Positions 24,077 through 39,000 of a stretch of 64,000 nucleotides of DNA are shown here, one piece after another. The stretch is from Gastracanthus pulcherrimus. Taxonomy: Eukaryota; Arthropoda; Insecta; Hymenoptera; Pteromalidae. The stretch is taken from positions 11,752,184-11,816,183 of the forward strand of contig OX424572.1 of assembly GCA_949152435.1 (NCBI GenBank). Reading direction: 5' to 3'. The notes under the pieces are model-generated. The model was not told the origin of the DNA and did no database searches. It worked only from the letters and a program-made list of their open reading frames with translations. How positions within the stretch are numbered: the first letter of the stretch is position 1; each line of letters begins with the position of its first letter. Position numbers and translations under genes: made by a program.

Positions 24077-24965
24077 TGGGACCTACAAAACCTAACCCAT
24101 TTTAAAAAGCGTAAGAAAAAATTAATTTGAAAATAAAAATTAGTCCCTATAACCTTCGCGAAAGTCAAGGAGAAGCCAATCAACTTTTCATCCTTTAAGG
24201 ACATCTTTTTTAGAATAAAGCATAAATACGAGTTGAATACTAATTTATTTTTAATAAATAAGGGATCAAATTAAAGATTATACTAAACTCTATGAATAGG
24301 ATTAGATTTAAAATGGAGGCCACCCCATTTTTCGAACAAAATAAGGGTTAAACACATTCCAAGAAACTCAACGCCTAGGTTTATTGTAGAAAAGGGTTCC
24401 TTGGCTCATTTTCTTTAGACTGGCCGTACGGCATTCGAAAGCTAAGACTAAACGCCATATTTTAAGCCCTTACTGACTTGGGAGCGCATCATTTAGTATC
24501 ACTATTATTAATATTAATAAATGCGGTTAAATCTACCCTTTATCGTTTTCGATCGAATTCACTCCTTGGTACGGTTTTGGAAGGCACACTAAGGGTAACA
24601 AATTAAAACTACATTAAATTCTATGATTAGAAGTAAATTGAAAATGGAAGCCAACCCTTTTTCGATTAGTATAAGGGTTGAACGGATTCCAAAGAGCTAA
24701 CCCCCTATGTTTTTCGTAAAGAAGGGTGCCTTGCTACAATTTGTTTCGGACGGGTGTAACAGCAATCGAAAGCTAAGACCAAAGGCCACTTTTCAAGCAC
24801 GCACAGAATTGGGAGCCGCATAATTTTGTATCACTATTATTAAGATTAAGGTGCACTAAGGGTAAAAAATGAAGACTGTACTAAATACTATGAATAGAAG
24901 TAGATTTAAAATGGAAGTCACCCTATTTTTCGATTGAAATAAGGGCTGAACGGATTCCAAAAAAC
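24077..24965. repeat. Long-period repeat block, ~270-330 bp units
   Basis: The word 'tctatgaatagaagtagattTAAAATGGAAGCC' and variants recur at about 24288, 24618 and 24885, each followed by 'ttttcga...ataagggtt.aacggattccaaa', 'ggtgcctt.g..caattt' and 'cgaaagctaagac'. The same units occur inverted at 39700-40700 in OR-3 intron 3. Confidence 0.7.
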
Positions 24966-25740
24966 AAAAATTTGAGCAAGACTTGAAAACGGAGTTGTAA
25001 GAATGACGCAAGAAAGGTACATTCAAGATTTGCTTAAAAAGTTCAACATGTGTGATGCAAAAATTTTGTCCGTTCCTCCTCTAGAGTACATAATACAACT
25101 GTGTAAAGAAGACGAATCATCAAGGGTGAATCAAACTCTATACCGTTGTCTCATAGGGTCACTTATGTAGTGAAAATCCAAGAAAGTCTCACCTGACAGC
25201 GGTAAAAAGGACTCTGAGATATTTGAAAGGATAAGAATTTGGACAGATTTTTTACAAAAATGAATCATTCCTTGTCGGATACGTTGATTTAGACTGGGGA
25301 TGTCATATTTTCTACCGTATATCTCGTACAGACTACGCATTCCTATTAGGAAATAGCCGTGTTGTGGGAATCTCGAAAACAAAAGATCGTTATTCAGCAA
25401 AGAAACTGACTACGCGGCGTTAGCTGAAGCCACAAAAGAAGTTGCGCACTTACAAATTTGTTACGAGAAAATTTGTCTCTAATAATCAATTCAGTTTCTG
25501 AATCATAATTAAAAACAACAATATATTGTGATAATTAGGGTGCAGGGAAATTAGCCACAAATGATGCATATCACTCGAAGTCGAAACTCATAAATATGAA
25601 ATAACTCTTGGTCCAACAGATGCTAAATAAGGAAGAATTGAAGTTGAGTACTTTCTCTAACAACTTCAAATTAAAACCTGGTTGAGAGGGCGTGTTAAAT
25701 AAACTAACATTATTTTATATCTTGTTTATATGTATCGTGT
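24966..25740 (+). pseudogene. Ty1/copia retrotransposon Pol 3' relic
   Basis: On plus: MTQERYIQDLLKKFNMCDAK, then YRCLIGSLM, then stops and shifts, then a decayed RNase H region with LVGYVDLDWG, FLLGNS and AALAEATKEVAHLQ in different frames. This is the order of the copia RT tail and RNase H (family: Q..YI..LL..F.M, G.LMY, GY.D.DWA, EAEY.AL.EA.KE). Integrase, protease and LTRs were not identified. It is dead. Confidence 0.7.
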
Positions 25741-26516
25741 CTATCGTACATTTGAAGTTTGAATATTGATATCGCATCAATGTATATAATTACAGAAAAA
25801 ATTTATTACGGTATGTAAAGATTATTATAATACACTATTGATAAAATTTACAGTATTTTGTTACCTTACATTTATGTTGCGTCAGATTCTTAATTCAATT
25901 TAATTTAAAATAAATAATATATAATAAAAACATTAATAGGAAATAAATGAGCACGTTTGCTTGCACTTAACCATTCAGAATTTTTAATTAATTAAAAAAC
26001 TACTATGCCATTGCCGAGATATAAGCAATGAAAAAATTTGTTAACAAAAGTATAACTATATTCTCAAATATCTCGGTCAAGAGATAATGAAAAGCTACCT
26101 TTCTGGAAATTTTCAGACAGAAAGCTGCTGATTAAATTTATTCTAATAAACATTTCGTAATAAGTAATTGATTTTAAAATAAATTATTATTAAATAATTT
26201 CAAGTTCTTTCAGATGTATTTATACTAAATCTGCAATGCAGATATACACTCACTTACATGCATATAGAATCATACACACACTAATATACACACACATTTT
26301 CAAACACATACACACACATACGTTTAAACGTTTTTTAAGACTAGTTCATTAATTGAACTAGCCAAGACATAAACCATGATTTTTAATACTAGTATGTTAA
26401 TTGGACTCACCAAGACATAAATACGTTTCCGCCACGCTGATAACATACAATAAAAATACCGTCAAATATTACTAACGAACTAGTTGCAGTTAAAACTGAG
26501 ATCGATCGATCTATCA
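25741..26516. other. AT-rich upstream region of OR-3
   Basis: No gene. A CA-rich tract lies at 26265-26315. Near 26340 and 26390 the words 'actagt..attaattgaact..ccaagacata' repeat, forming a ~55-bp direct repeat. A promoter for OR-3 must lie here but cannot be located by eye. Confidence 0.4.
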
Positions 26517-29500
26517 ATGATGCCTACCGAGAACGCTGATCAGCAGCATCAGCTGCGGCAGAAACAGGAGTTGCAGAATAACTGGACCTTCGAGACGCTG
26601 TCGTTGGATCATCTGAATATATTGCGGCTGGTCGCTCTGCTGCCTTACGAAGGCAAAAAGCTGTATTACTTATTCTCTTGGCTGCCCAGCGTCTATTGCT
26701 TCTTCGTGATTATCACGTACAGCGTGATGTTCTTCGGCGACGGCTTCAGGATGATAGAGAGCAAGGTATTTGAGAGTATAGATAAATAGATAGACAGGTA
26801 TAAAATTTATTTTGCGCAAAAGAACTATAGTAATGCAGTTAATAATAAAAAAGAAAAAGACTAGATTACAGGTCGTCATTAGTAACATAAAAAGTATATA
26901 ACGTGCAAGATACACATTTTTTAAAAATGAAAATATTTTGAATGTAAAAAGACAGCTGGAAAATCTCTAAAATCCACTTCAATTCGAATGCAGGGTGGCT
27001 CTGTAGTTGAATTTTTAGCTAAAATCCAGCTGTATTTTTTCATTTTTTTTTGCTATATGAATATTTTTCACAGCGAATGTTCGTTGAAAAAAGCTCGACT
27101 GAAAGTATGCACTATTAAGAATATAACATACTGTAGTATAACAGTCGACTGCAAATGAAATGGGCTTATACTCATAGATTTTTTTATAGTTTCTATCCTG
27201 GCATAATGCTGAGTTTCTTTCTTTAGATTTAATCTTAGAATAACTAATTTTACCTTCTTTCGATTACATGCCCATTTATCCTTGATTCTATTAAGTTTTT
27301 TTTATCAGTTTCTGTAGATACTTTATTGTAACTAACTATATTTATCAGAATACCCTACTCATCATTTAATTTTGTAAAAAAATAAATTAATGAACTACAA
27401 AATAAAAGAATAAAATAATAAAGTACTGAAAAGAAAAATACTAAAAAATACGAAAGCGATGTACCTTTCTAAGAAATCCTCCGCTTCACAGAGTTTCGAG
27501 ATCGAGTACGTCTGCGAAATAATGATCGTCGTGTCCGTCATCTATCGCTATCTAATCCTGTACGCGAAGCGCAAGCATATCCGTCGGTTGGTCCAGTCGT
27601 GTAGACAGCTATGGCGTCACATCTGTACCGCCGAGGAGTGCGGCATCGTTAGGATGTTCGAGCGCAGAGCCCATTACCTGTGCACCTTCATACTGCTCAA
27701 TGCGTTAATTATTACGTGTCTCTACATAGGAACCGCGCACTTCGTCAGGTTGCCGCCCCTCGAGGTCAACGGCACCGAGAGGAGGTTTCTGCCTGTCAGG
27801 TTGGTTTATAGTTTTTTTTCTCTTTTTCAGACGCGTTAGAGGGAGGCTTTAGCTCTCTTGACAAGTGAATAGTTCTACTATCTAACATGACTAAAAGTAA
27901 AGGAAAAATATATTTTTTAAGCATTTATAGTGCAGAAATGCAGTTGTCCTCTATTTTTTTACATAATAATATTGAATTATCAAGATCAATGTGTACGCAG
28001 TTATGTAAAATTTTGACGTATAATGGGAAATACGACTCGATGTGAAACCGTGGAAAATATGGTGGAATAAAAACAAGATGAGTTCTTCCGGGGGTTCAAA
28101 AATCGTCCACTTCTGCGTAACATGGCGTCTTACCCAACCTACGATCGTATTAGTTCAAAGAGGCAGATAATTGAATTTCACCTATAACCCATGATCTACA
28201 TAACCGACTGGGGCTATGCATTACGGATTGACAACTCTGAGCATGAAATTTTAACATTTATTGTTGATAATATTATGAATTTAGTGATATTACGAGGGTT
28301 GTTCAATAAGTCCTTAGAGAAAGAAAGAGAACAACATTTTTGACGGTAAATTTTTTTTTATTTTTCAACATAATCTCCTTTTAGCTCTATACATTTTTCC
28401 AAGCGTTTTTCAAATTTCTTCAGCTGACCAAAAAGTAGAATTTTGGAAGCTCCTCAAAATAGGCATTCGTTTGGGCGATGACCTCCTCGTTCGATGTAAA
28501 CCGTCGTCCGCCAAGCCATTTTTTCAAGTTTGGAAATAAGAAAAAGTCACTGGAGGGCCAAATCAGGTGAATACGGTGGATGTTGTAATAATTCGAACTT
28601 TAATTCCATAATTTTGGCCATCGAAACTGCGCAGGTGTGCACCCGTACATTGTCTTGATGAAAGAAGATCTTTTTCTTTTTCAAATGAGGACGCTTTTCC
28701 TTGAATACTTCGCTGAATTTACAATAACGACGCATAATACTCTCTTGTTATCGTCTTTCCTTTTTCCAAGAAATCGATGTAGATGATGCCGCGTGCCTCA
28801 CAAAAGACCGTAGCCATCACCATGCCGGACGATTCCACCGTCTTCGCATTCTTCGGAGCCCGTTCACCTTCAAAAATCCACTGTTCCGTTAGTGGCTATT
28901 CTATTATCTCTGGAGTGTAGTAGTGTATCCATGTTTCATCCACAGTTATGTGTCGACGCAGCAACTCCTCAAGATTGCGACGGAAAAGTGCCAAAAGAGC
29001 CTCAGAGTCGACCACAGGATTGCGTTTATTCTCCACTATGAGCAAACGCGGCACCCATCTTGCCGAGATTTTTTTCACACCCAATTTTTCGTGCAAAATT
29101 GAAGCGACTGTACCTTGCGATATGCATGTGGCTTCAACTATTTCGCGAACTTTCATTCGTCCATCACTTAAAATCATATCGTGGATTTTGTCAATCATTT
29201 CGGGGGTAGTCACTTTCACTGGGCGTCCCAAACGATGTTCATCTTTTGTGGATGTACGGCCACGTTTAAACTCATTCACCCAATTGTAAACAGTTGCTAA
29301 CACAGGAGCAGATATGTCACGAACTTCATCCAACTTAGCTTTGATTTCTTTCGGTATTAAGCCTTTAAATATAGATGTTTAATCACCGCTCGAAACTCAC
29401 TTTTTTCCATTGTTATGAATAAACAAAAGTTGTTTACTTGAACCCTTAATCAACTGGCATTTATCGAAAAAATGTTAAACATTCATTAAAAAAAATCGAT

Positions 29501-32500
29501 TTTCTATTCTTTCTCGTTTTACAATACTCAAATCTGTTACGGATAGAATCCATTAGTAATAAGAAAATTCTTAGTTTATTCGCGTCACGAACACTTGTCT
29601 CGACCAATATGTGTGTGAAACTTTTTGGACTTGCACGATTAACAAGAGTGCCACCTAACCGCTAAGCCCGGTACGCCTTCCCGCCGTCACGTGCACGGAC
29701 CTGTCCTACTTGCACACTAGAAGAGAGGTGATAAAGAAGAAAGAGGGTTGTATTAACATGCAAAATCAAGAAAACGAGTGCTTCACGTAAGCCATCTTAT
29801 TTGCCTTGTATCCTCCCATAGATAGCTGAAAACGTGTATCAAAATACCTGGAATTTAAAGAAGAGCGCAATTTTAGAGGTATCGGCTTTCCCGTTTAACC
29901 CGAGCAGATAGCCAAGTTTGAGAGACAACCCAAAGTCTCTATCACCCTCTAAATTTTGAAAAATGAAGGTGAAAAGTACGAGGTTTCGACAAGAGGAGAC
30001 CGAAAATGATCAACTTGATATACGTCCAAGAACAGGCTCTCACATGCAGTCTAGAATAGCTGAGTTTGAATTTTCGTGCAGCTGCGAAAAATTACCGATA
30101 GCGTAGTGCCACGCGACAACGCTAGGTGGCGTTGCCCAACTCGTGGTAGAAGTAAGCTAGATAATCAGATATTGGACCGGCCGGAGAAACGCTCTGCTCC
30201 CATAATCCTCGCTTGAGAAGTATGCATTGTAATATCTAGAGACGACTTGAGGGCTAACTATTACTCTAGTTTGAGAATAAAAAGCATACTTTTGTTTAAT
30301 AAACTTCATTGTTTAATTAGTTTGATTTCCCTTCCTCTCTACACCTATCTATTTTATCGTATTCTAATAACATCTGGATGACGAACGACAAGCATCCAGG
30401 GGAATACCAGCTTACGAAGGCAAACTGATGCCGCATCGCCTTCACCAAGGACTTCACAGATCGACTTGATCATCCCAAGGATCACGGTCGCATAGACCAG
30501 TCTACCCAGACGCAGATACTCCAGCCACCTTCCAGCACCAGGAGATCGATCTCTTGGGCTCCAAAGCTTCATCGTGATGGAGATCGCTTGGGCTAAGGAT
30601 TTTAAGGGACGCGTTATCCTCATCCCGGAAAACAAGAAGCTATACATCTCTTTCACGAAATACGTGGATGAAAGCGAGATCGGCTTCCGTTTCATAGACT
30701 CATACACATTCTTGGCCTGCTCGTTTCAGAAGCTCGCGTCATACCTGGAGGATCTCGATATCGCGAAGAGAGTATTCCATGAAGATGGATACCCGAGCAA
30801 ACAGATCAAGATTCTCCAGAGGAAGAGAGTCTTCCCGTACGACCATGTCTCCAGCTTCGGCATGCTAAAGGAGACCGAGCTCCCCTCGAAGAGCGATGTT
30901 ACCGACAAGAAATATGCGCATGCGCAGAATGTCTGGAGGACATTTGGAATAAGAATGCTTCGTGAGTACTAGGACTTGTACCTGAAAACGGACGTACTCC
31001 TCTTGTCCAACGCGTTTGTGAACTTCAGCTCAACGTGCCTCGAGGCGTACGTTCTGGACTACTACTACACCACTGGTCTCATCTGGGATGCTATGCTCAA
31101 GTATATCAAGGTTGAGCTGGAACTCCTCACGGACATCGGCATGCTCATTTTCGTCAAGAGAAGAATCAGGGGTGCTGTGAGCTTGTGTTGCAATCGCTAC
31201 TCTACAGCGAATAACCGGTATATGAGCAAGGCTTACTTCGTGCACAATGGGCATAAAACGTATTTGATGTATTTTGACATGTACAACATGTATGGTTGAT
31301 CAACGACTCAGTCTCGGACTTACGGAGATTTCGAGTGGGAGAAGTCGGCGATGCTTAACACAATGAATATAGCAGACAATAGAACCGTCAGCTATATCTT
31401 GGAGGACGACTTGATATATCCGAAGAATCCCCACGACTCACAACGATCTTCCTATGTGTCCCGAACACCGATCGGATGCCGACTCAAAACAGAAGAAGCT
31501 CATGACCACCTTGCACAACAAAGAGCGATGCTTGATACACTATCACGCTCTGAAGTAGGCTCTAAGGAATGGGTTGGTCTTGGACAAGGTGCATAGAACT
31601 CTGCGTTTCGAACAATGATCGTGGCTTACGTTTTATGTATACCTTAACACCGAGAAACGGAAGTAAACGAAGTACGAGTTCGGGAAGCTCTTCTTCAAGC
31701 TTCTCATAAATACAGTTTATGTCAAAACCATGGAAAACGAGCGGAAGCGAGTCGACGTGAAACTCGTCAACAGTCCTGGAGGTGAAAGCCAGTAAAAAGG
31801 TAAATGTGTCTCTCGTGCATCTCCTACTTTGAACTTTTATGTTCCATGTAAAAGGTTCACAAGTGACGATATTATGTGAAGTTGGGGGCTTTCACCACTT
31901 CATACCTACCTACCTACCTACCTACCTACCTACCTACCTACCTACCTACCTGCCTGCCTGCCTGCCTGCCTGCCTGACTGCATACAGACATTTTTAAAAA
32001 TTATCCTATGACATACAATTGTTACTCTATGCCATTGAAGTATTACTCTATAACATAAAGGTGTTACTCTATGATAGAAAAGTGTCACTCTATGACATAA
32101 ATATGTTGCTGTACAACATAAAAGCGTTACTCTATGATATAAATGTGTTACTCTATAACATAAAAGTGTTACTCTATGAGATAAAAATGTTTCCCTATGA
32201 CATGAAAGGGTTAATTGGCTTTCATCACCAAAACTGTTACGGTTTGGAACAAAGAGGATTTATTATTATCGATTCTACAAAAAAATACAGCTGGATAGAG
32301 GGCTGGCTCGTCATTGTCGTCGGTCTGAGTTGCGCATGGGTAGTTCTTAAAAGTTGGTAGTGCCCCACGTCAGAGTACCAATCTGACTGAATAGCGTTTC
32401 CTACTCAAACACGCAACTTCGGTAGTCCTTGAACTCGATGACCGTCTTAACGACCGAGACCTTAACACCCTTCCTCTTTTTGATGGGTTTCTGATCATCG

Positions 32501-35500
32501 ACCTGGACGCAGTACATTTAGCTTCGTAGTCCGATGAACTCTTATCACGTGACCACTTTACTCATCCTGATCCCTCCAAGGACTTTCTTATTATACCGGA
32601 GCATACCGAACTGATTTTCTTCGGCATAGTCGGACGTGTTAAATCGTGCGATTTCCTGCTTCATCATTTCGTACACGTCCTCGCCTCGAATCTTAAAAAT
32701 GAGGCTGAATATGTACAGGAATTTGCATTTGCCACCGTGACGTTCTCGCATCCTAGAGTGATGGAACTCGTAGACGTAGATCTTTGATAGATCAAGGACG
32801 GAGAGACCCACGTAGATGGACTTGCGGATCTTGATCTCCGTCCGCGAAAACCGTACGGTCACGACGTTCTCCTCCAAATTCGAGTGACTATGGAAATTGG
32901 ACTTGGCGATCGGTGCCTTACTGCCATAACGCCCACTCCACTTGTTAACGAGTTTCACGTCAACTCACTTCCGCTCGTTTTCCATGGTTTTGCCGTAGAC
33001 TGTATTTATGAGAAGCTTGAAGAAGAGCTCTTAGAACTTGTTCTTCGTTTGCTTCCGATTCTCGGTTTTCAGGTCTACAAAATTCTTAAGCCACGATCGT
33101 TGCTCAAAATGCAGATTTCTGTGCACTTGTCCAAGACTAACCAATTGCTCAGAACCTACTTCAGAGCGCGATAATGTAGTGTATCATTCTTTATTGTGCA
33201 AGGTGGTTACAACCTTCTTCTATTTTGAGCTGGCATCCGCTCGAATTTTGGGACACATCGGAAGATCCTTGTGAGAGTCGTGGGGATGCTTGGTATATAT
33301 CGAGTCGATCTCCAAAATATAGCCATACTATCGTCTGCAATATTCATGCTGTCGAGCGTTGCGACATCCTTCTCCCACTCGAAAACTCCGTAAGACAGAA
33401 ATTGAGTAATTGCTTAATCATATAGGTTGTTAACGTCAAAGTGCGTCGAGTACTTTGCGGATATTTTCCCTGGCATGTAAGAACAGATCTGCACATGCTT
33501 CCACATGAATTTTCCATCAACGTAATCTTCACAACATTTCCATTGCATTCACGTATTCAATACTAAACTACACTAGTTCCCGTATCTTCAACTGGTCTGG
33601 TTTATATAAATTCCTAAAGTCTTGTCAGCAAAATATTGCAGAAAGCTACGGCGTTAGTGCGCGGCAGCAATGCGCTGTGACTCTGCTCATGGTGGAGGGA
33701 GAGTGAGCCTCTATTGTTCTCTTAACGGAGGAGTAGGGGAGACTGTGGTGACTGCGTGACAGCGCTGTGTCGGGCCCTGACTCTGCTTGTAGTGGAAATG
33801 ATGTAATGTTCGTATGGCGCTCTCCTTGGTCGTGCAGGTCATAATAGGTCCGCCCACGTATTGACAGGAAGTAGTACCGGGCTTAGCGACTAAGTGGCAC
33901 TCTCTTCGATAGTACAAGTCAAAAAAGTTCCACTCACATATTGTTCCTTAGAGTCAACATAGGTTTGTGTATTGTAACGTCAGAACGAAGAGGGAATTGA
34001 ATTAAGAATTTAATTGATTGTATGATAATGAGTGTTTTATCTTTAAAAAATCTTCCATGAATGTCAGTACTTTAAGGATTCAAGAAATTCTACTCGACGT
34101 GTAACATATTTCTCTATTTTATCAAAACTGTCTTACTTTTCCACGTAATGAACTTTTGTGTAATAATAGCAATAAGTTCATAAACTTATCAATAATAAAA
34201 GTTTAAATTTCCTGTTCAAAGTTATCAATCGGTAGTACGCATTCCCAGTCGGTAATGTAGATACTACGTTATAGGAGGCTAAACTAAATTATCTGTCGTT
34301 GTTAGTGCAGTTTCCTAGGCTATCGATCATAACTTACACTCTAACCCATATATCAGACTCGAACCAAGTGCCCTCGAATCCCTGCAGTATACCTACTTAT
34401 TCTAATTTATTTGATCAGGATACAATTTTGAAGAGTTTTAGAAATACGTGAAACGTATAAAACAAATAACATCTTATTTTTTATGATTTTCAATTTTTTA
34501 ATAATCATATACATTATTTTTTTAATTTCATAGTACTTTCTGGTGATTCTTCTATCAATCTTTTATCAATAGTACAAGGATAGAAAATTAGGTTAGCCGC
34601 TTTACGAAAACAAGGAGTGCAGCGGAACCATACAATCGGTCTGACCGCGCGCCTCCAGTGATCGTGATGTGCACCGATGAGCGAGGCTGCCCCGACGTGC
34701 AGAAACGTGTTGACAAAAAAGAATCTTTCTCGTGTTTGGGAACGTAGCGTACACAACGAGCGCACAGCTTGCTCACGGGAGGTGCGCAGTCGGTCAGATT
34801 ACACTCCCTGTTTTCGCAAAGCGACTAACCTAAATTTCTTTGCGAGTAGTACAAAATGTGAAAATATAATACTTACAATCAATATCTCGTATATTTTATT
34901 AGTTTTACAATCCATTGAAATAATTACCAAAAAATATGTTTTTTTTATATTTTAATAGCAAAATCAGAAGCACTATACGCATTGTTTTCTTCATATGTTT
35001 TACTTTGTTGTTATGCTATCGCCATTTTGAATTTTTCGACAGGGAATTAAGTTCATTTTTTATTCTACCGCAAGTAGTGCATTTCTCTTAAGTAGGCAGA
35101 AGGATTGCGACCAATTAAGGACCTTAATTTTGTGTTTTGATTTTTATTTCAATGCGGAAAAGTGAGTGGCCCTCAGGAGCACTGTAGATGCTAGTGGGTT
35201 AATTAAAATACAATACTTTTTGATTGCTTATGGACTAGGTCGAACGTTAATCTGATAGCTTGGCATATGAATAATTGTTTGGTTACCTTTTAATCATTAA
35301 TTGATTGCACATATTCCAGTTTATAGAAAATAGGTCATAGCAAATTTGAATGTACCTTCGCGTATTGTTTGCTGGATGTCACAAGTGAACATACCTAATT
35401 GGAAAAATAATTTGTGCCCAAATTGATTGTTCGAATTTTCTGAATTGGACAATAGACTTATCTACCAAGGGAATTATTTAATAAGCTATAAGTGCTATTA

Positions 35501-36003
35501 ATGACCTATACATACAATTAATAAATTTGTATTCAATCATAAATTTCAATTCATTTCTTGTTTGCTAATTATAAGTGATTTAGATTATAACTTATATAAT
35601 TATGCATTTTATGATTATTAAGGGAGCCTTCCCGTAATTTTTCAAAAATTTTAAAATACCTGCTATTTTTAATATTTGGTTTAAAACTAAAATTTTTTTG
35701 CATAATCAGATTACTTGTAGGGTATATAAAGCATTCTATGTGTTAATAATACCTAAACTGCTCTTCGATGGATGATACCTTCGAACACTACATTTTTACT
35801 TAAAATACGACAGACGCATAGCGCAATTATGAATCTTATTGAAACTGGACTTTTTCCAAATTATCATTTTTTGAGGTTATTCTAATAACGTCAGCATTCA
35901 TGAATTTAATTTGTTTACTGCACTGCATACTGTAATAGTTACGTACACCTAACACCGATTGATTCTTCCCGAAGGTGTTTCAATTTAACCTACAAAGTAC
36001 ATC

Positions 36004-36038
<35 letters not shown>

Positions 36039-39000
36039 ATAGTATATATACATATGCTTTGTAGGTTAAATTTAAGTACGATCGGGAAGACTCAAACCGT
36101 GTTGGGTGTATATATTTGTTATTTGTTTTATGTCTATTATTATTACTAAAATCTAGTTTTATTATATCTTTCATTTACAAATGTTAGCTGCCCTATCATT
36201 GGTTGGTTGAGCAATGTGGCCCTAAGTAGGTTAGTGCTCTCATTGGATCTTCCAAAAAGCTGCGCAAGAACTCACCTCGATTTTATTGCACCATGGTGGA
36301 AAAGTTTAGAAATCGGTATGATTGCCGTGAATTTGACCGTTATCCGCTGGTCAAGAAAGTATGAATGATAGCAAAGTTCTAATAATGGGATTAAATTGGA
36401 TAATAAAAAATTTGACTTTTTCATGATAAGTGGCAAAACATGATTTCATAATAAAAAAATATCAGTTTTTTTTAATGAATTTGACAGGTTTTGATGCCCA
36501 CATTGGATTTGACCGATTTTGATTCGATTTTCCCTTGATTTTGATGTGAAATTTTTCTCTTGTATTTTGTTAAATATTTTATTTATATTACTGTTTTATA
36601 AATGGGGTATACAAATAAAATGAACATATGTTATTATTTAATATTTATTTATTAAATAAACATTTTCTTGTTAAATAATATAGCATTCCATTTGCGTTAC
36701 CATAATAGGTTTTAAGTAACAAAAGATGAGTTCAATACTCTCTGTTTTGTTTCTTTGAATACCTCTTTCGTTTCCATCGCATAGAAAAAAAAATAGTAAC
36801 CATAACTAGACTGTCTTGTAAATTTGATTCAATGTAAAATTTAGGAATTCATTACCAAAATATCTAGGATGTATTACAAGACAGGCAATGAATACTATCT
36901 GTCATGACCCCAAAATTTTCAGTTTTGTAATTCCAAACAATAATCTTAGAAGCACAAGTTTTTATACATATATATTGTTACTGTATATATTTATTTTCAA
37001 GAATCATTCAATATTTGTATTATAGATAATGTAATGTCACGCTATTTACTATTTTTAGGCGTGGAACTCATTTCCTAATCCTTAATCATTTTCGTGTATC
37101 TCCTCGTGGTATACTCGATCATAAATTCTTCTGATCGAATTTGTTTAAATTTTTGTAAAATACTGCAACTTTTGGCGTTACTCCGACATAAAAAGACGGG
37201 TCAGGTTTGGGAACTAGTTCCACTGTAAACTGGGTTTACTGTTTCTGAAAGCGCGAAACGATTTTTGAGGTTAAATAGAAAAAAAATAGGCTAGAAGATA
37301 ATTATTTCAGTTTATAGATTTATTATAATCAAATGACGACAGGCGATAACAATTATTACTATCCATATTTACCATTCTGTGATATATCATAACATCATTC
37401 GAAAACTAGTTTTGACTCGGAAACACGGAACTTGGAACCGGGCTAACGCTAAATCGGTTCTCAAACCTAACCCACTCTTGTGTCGGAAAACGGACATTTA
37501 TTAATAGAACACTCATTTTCGTTAAGTTCATTGGAGGGTTTAAAAAAATTTAAACGAATTTGATCAGAAGAATTTGTTATCGAGTGGACCTCAGAAATTC
37601 CCACGTCTCCCATGTTGACACGTTCACTGTTTCGAGTGAAATGTTTCAGAAAATCTAACTCCCTGCGAAAATCATTGTGGAAATTTGCTTCACCTAGGAC
37701 GTATCGTACTGATGTTTATATTTACATTTACTGATGTTTACATTGGCTTGGTTATAACACATAAATATTACATCTCCTGAATTGTTATATAATTTTAAAG
37801 CAGTATGATATCATATTTTAAATAAAATGTTTGTGGGTTTCATAGCTTTTAAACCACAATGACTTGGCACTTTTTGATACGCAAATTTTTTAGTCTTTGC
37901 CCATTTTTGATATGGAACACTATTTTACAACTTCATTATCTAGGTAAAAAAAATTGTATGCTGGTTATGGTATTTGGTATAGATAAAGAAGACAAAAATG
38001 TCATTTCATGCTTATCTCGATCTTTTATTTATTGAGATTATTTATTGCACCCCAACATCACAATTTACTTATATTAACATTTTGAGCCATTTAACAAAAA
38101 GTCAGTTGACCAATGTTCTTTGGGCAATAATTTAACATTATCAACTTCAATTTTGATGTAACTATGTGAATTTTAAACGTATAATGAAATATTCATCGCG
38201 AGGTGGGATCACAAAGGTAAAGTTCTCTCCCACCTTCTCTATTAAGGAACATTAATTTAATTTATGGATATTTTCTTTATTTTCTATAAAACAAATATGC
38301 TCGCGAGCTATCAGCATTATTATTTATACTTTTGCAGTGAAATATGTAATTATAAATTTAGTATTACACTTTGAAACCCATCTGTAAGATGCCTATATCC
38401 AAAAGTGAGGTTATATAACCTTACTTTTGGACTAGCAATCATATAATAAGTCATAATAGAATTTTTTTCACTTAAAAATAGTTACGTATTCTAATTATTA
38501 TATGTTGTAGTAAAGTACACAAAAATTATCACCCCAAATTTTCTAACGTAATTTAAATTAAAATTTTGAAAAATGATTGACATTACCCGATGACCAGCAT
38601 TGCATTACTCTGTGCACTCTCCTATTATACATAAGCATGTCAGAACCTGCTGACACAGAGTGGGGGTAACCATTACCGTAAAAGCGAAGATGCGATTGGT
38701 TAAATCTGTTATATTTGACAAATCGCACCAATTTAACAGCAAAACGGTTATGGCATACTTGTGTGGCTATACCATTTGGGATAGCGCAGTGCTGCACGGT
38801 TGACAACTGGTTTTTGAGTGTTATATGAAAATGTAATCTATAATTATTTGCAGATTTTTTATGGATATTCAGGAAGAGCCGGCCTACAGCCTGGTGAGCG
38901 CGCTACAGGCCATTATCTGCTTCTCCATAGATTTCATAATAACCGGCATCGAGACGGTCCCGCTGTATCTGATCATGATGGCCTGCGGCTACTTGCGATC

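Larger units (their letters stand above)
29605..33960. mobile_element. PolB-element composite with inverted ends (Polinton/Maverick or adintovirus-like)
   Basis: The left end (29605-29735) and right end (33815-33945) are inverted copies at roughly three-quarters identity. Shared words in the same reading are aatatgtg.gtg.aactttttt.gacttg, gagtgccac.ta, and cgctaagcccggtac. Each end also repeats the same ~75-bp motif internally (a second 'cacgtg..cggacct' version follows). Between them lie two decayed family B DNA polymerase copies pointing toward each other and a simple-repeat centre. Polintons are self-synthesising elements with protein-primed PolB; no capsid, integrase or protease gene was recognised here, so the exact class is open. 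Confidence 0.55.

Noticed and set aside
28948..29289. 113-codon plus frame over the broken mariner, and the matching minus frames over the 45-kb mariner
   Set aside because: Antisense of the transposase; the sense strand has the catalytic and HTH motifs.
34514..34955. Overlapping open frames near 34.6 kb
   Set aside because: They lie inside a MITE with ~35-bp inverted ends and show no domain; frames are open on both strands as expected for inverted GC-rich arms.
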